DNA of 64,000 nt. Source: Nitzschia sp. pyKryTriq1 (taxonomy: Eukaryota > Bacillariophyta > Bacillariophyceae > Bacillariales > Bacillariaceae). Shown one piece after another: positions 63,051 through 64,000 of the stretch (positions within the stretch are counted from its first letter, which is position 1; each line of letters begins with the position of its first letter). A program made the translations under genes and the position numbers. The notes under the pieces were generated by a model, which saw nothing but the letters and a program-made list of their open reading frames with translations, made no database searches and was not told where the DNA came from. Location: NCBI GenBank assembly GCA_956465555.1, contig OY101115.1, positions 2,170,001 through 2,234,000 on the forward strand. The letters run 5' to 3'.

Positions 63051-64000
63051 TTATACGATTTCAGCATCCTTGGCGTCAAAGCTGGAATCTGCCGGCTCCG
63101 TGGCAGTCGGCGAGGTCAGTTCATAATCGCCATCCGAACTGGTAGTCTTCTTCGGTCGTCTCTTTGGTTGAAGATTGGTGACGTCCACAAAGGCCCTGGG
63201 ATCATAGACTTTGCTCGGTAGAAGTTTCATGCCATTAAGTGTGACAACGAGCATGATTCCGACATCGGCGGCAATGGCTATTAACAGAGTCATCTTTCCT
63301 AAAAAGGTAAGCGTGACTACAGCCATCTTGGACAGCAAACTAATGCAAATATTCTCCTTCACTGTTCGCAAGACGCGTCGTCCCATTTTGATAGCGTAGG
63401 ACAACTTGGTCAAGTTTGAGTCCATCAATGTGATATCAGACATTTCCATGGCCATGGCCGCACCCTCTCCCATTGATGCACCAAGATCAGCGACTAAAGA
63501 GAAGGTTGAGATATACATGGGATCAACAGTGCGAGCAAACCCCTCGAAAACAGGTTCCCAAACTTACCACAAAGTGCAGGTCCATCGTTCACACCATCTC
63601 CACAGAAAAGCACAAATCGCTTTTCCCGACACAGTGCAAAGTTTTTGGGCTGTGGTCTCTTGAGACTGCCAACGAAATGAAGCTTGTCTTCAGGCAGCAG
63701 CTGACTGTGGACAGCCCCTGGAGGGATTCCGAGTTCCCTTGCCACTGCGTGGGCCGCGGCATTGCTATCCCCCGTACAGATCATGGTATCGATATGAGCG
63801 TCCTTGAATCCCTTGATCACAGCCTTGGCTTCATCTCGAATAGCATCCGTCACACAAAACATTCCAATAATTCCAGTTTCGCTAGTGCCGATGAACCCGA
63901 TTGTTCCACCAGTATTTGCCCATGCATTCACCAATTGTCGGTGGTTCAACGAGAGCTTATCCATCATTCCGATGCGGGTGAACAGTCTTTCATTTCCAAC
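63051..64000 (-). CDS. P1B-type heavy-metal ATPase, N-terminus cut by window edge
   Basis: The frame is open to base 64000, so the 5' end is outside the window. The upstream exon (64000-63568) and last exon (63493-63051) are joined in phase 1 over a 74-base intron (GTAAGT...TTTAG). The visible part covers the C-terminal section of the P domain, MICTGDSNAAAHAVARELGI, the hinge CGDGVNDGPAL, and the last helices with ADVGIMLVVTLNGMKLL. An Asp followed by V-G in the penultimate helix and the N-G-M-K sequence resemble the Zn/Cd-type (P1B-2, ZntA-like) enzymes more than copper pumps. The protein ends in a Lys-rich then Ser/Asp/Glu-rich tail. It would export or sequester metal using ATP. Confidence 0.87.

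Overview
This window looks like nuclear DNA of a pennate-type diatom or a close stramenopile relative. The genes are dense and lie on both strands. Introns are few and short (about 74 to 117 bases, GT-AG, usually one per gene). Plastid-bound proteins carry secretory-type leaders ending in A-F or similar (ABC transporter at 48.2 kb, lumenal peroxidase-like protein at 54.9 kb). There is a UGA-containing selenoprotein gene, and two gag remnants are of the sort common in diatom LTR elements. Species cannot be named from the sequence alone.

Layout. 1-12.3 kb: a long coiled-coil protein (cut by the window edge), PP2A catalytic subunit, an unrecognised two-exon gene, an EGF-type membrane protein and a Gly/Tyr/Arg-rich protein. 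12.3-16.1 kb is gene-poor: one small spliced gene, palindromes and a solo LTR-like repeat. 16.1-18.9 kb: selenoprotein K with SECIS-like structure, RimO-like methylthiotransferase and a small membrane protein. 19.9-25.7 kb: a head-to-head pair of intronless genes, an SF2/Z1-like ATPase and a DNA cytosine-5 methyltransferase, followed by a truncated FAD glycerol-3-phosphate dehydrogenase pseudogene. 27-31.3 kb: SDR enzyme and NSUN2-type RNA methyltransferase. 31.4-32.1 kb: LTR-element remnant. 32.4-42.2 kb: four-repeat cysteine-rich surface protein, glycerate kinase, cytosolic ClpB/Hsp101, ARM-repeat protein and SNF8/VPS22. 42.2-45.5 kb: three-exon Ala/Glu/Lys coiled-coil protein. 46.3-54.9 kb: mevalonate kinase, plastid ABC half-transporter, tail-anchored small protein, cytosolic GAPDH and a thylakoid-lumen peroxidase-like protein. 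55.5-58.3 kb: gag remnant, WW-domain gene with a tandemly triplicated 3' end, and a doubtful small gene. 59.1-64 kb: uL13m, DUF501 protein, amino-acid transporter and a P1B-type metal ATPase (cut by the edge).

Most genes are housekeeping and unrelated to each other. The clear exceptions are the helicase/methyltransferase pair, which shares one 739-base promoter region and may act together, and the selenoprotein gene with its own downstream RNA structures. Intergenic regions are repeatedly rich in GTAC-centred short palindromes (GGTACC, CCGGTAC, GTACTGTAC).
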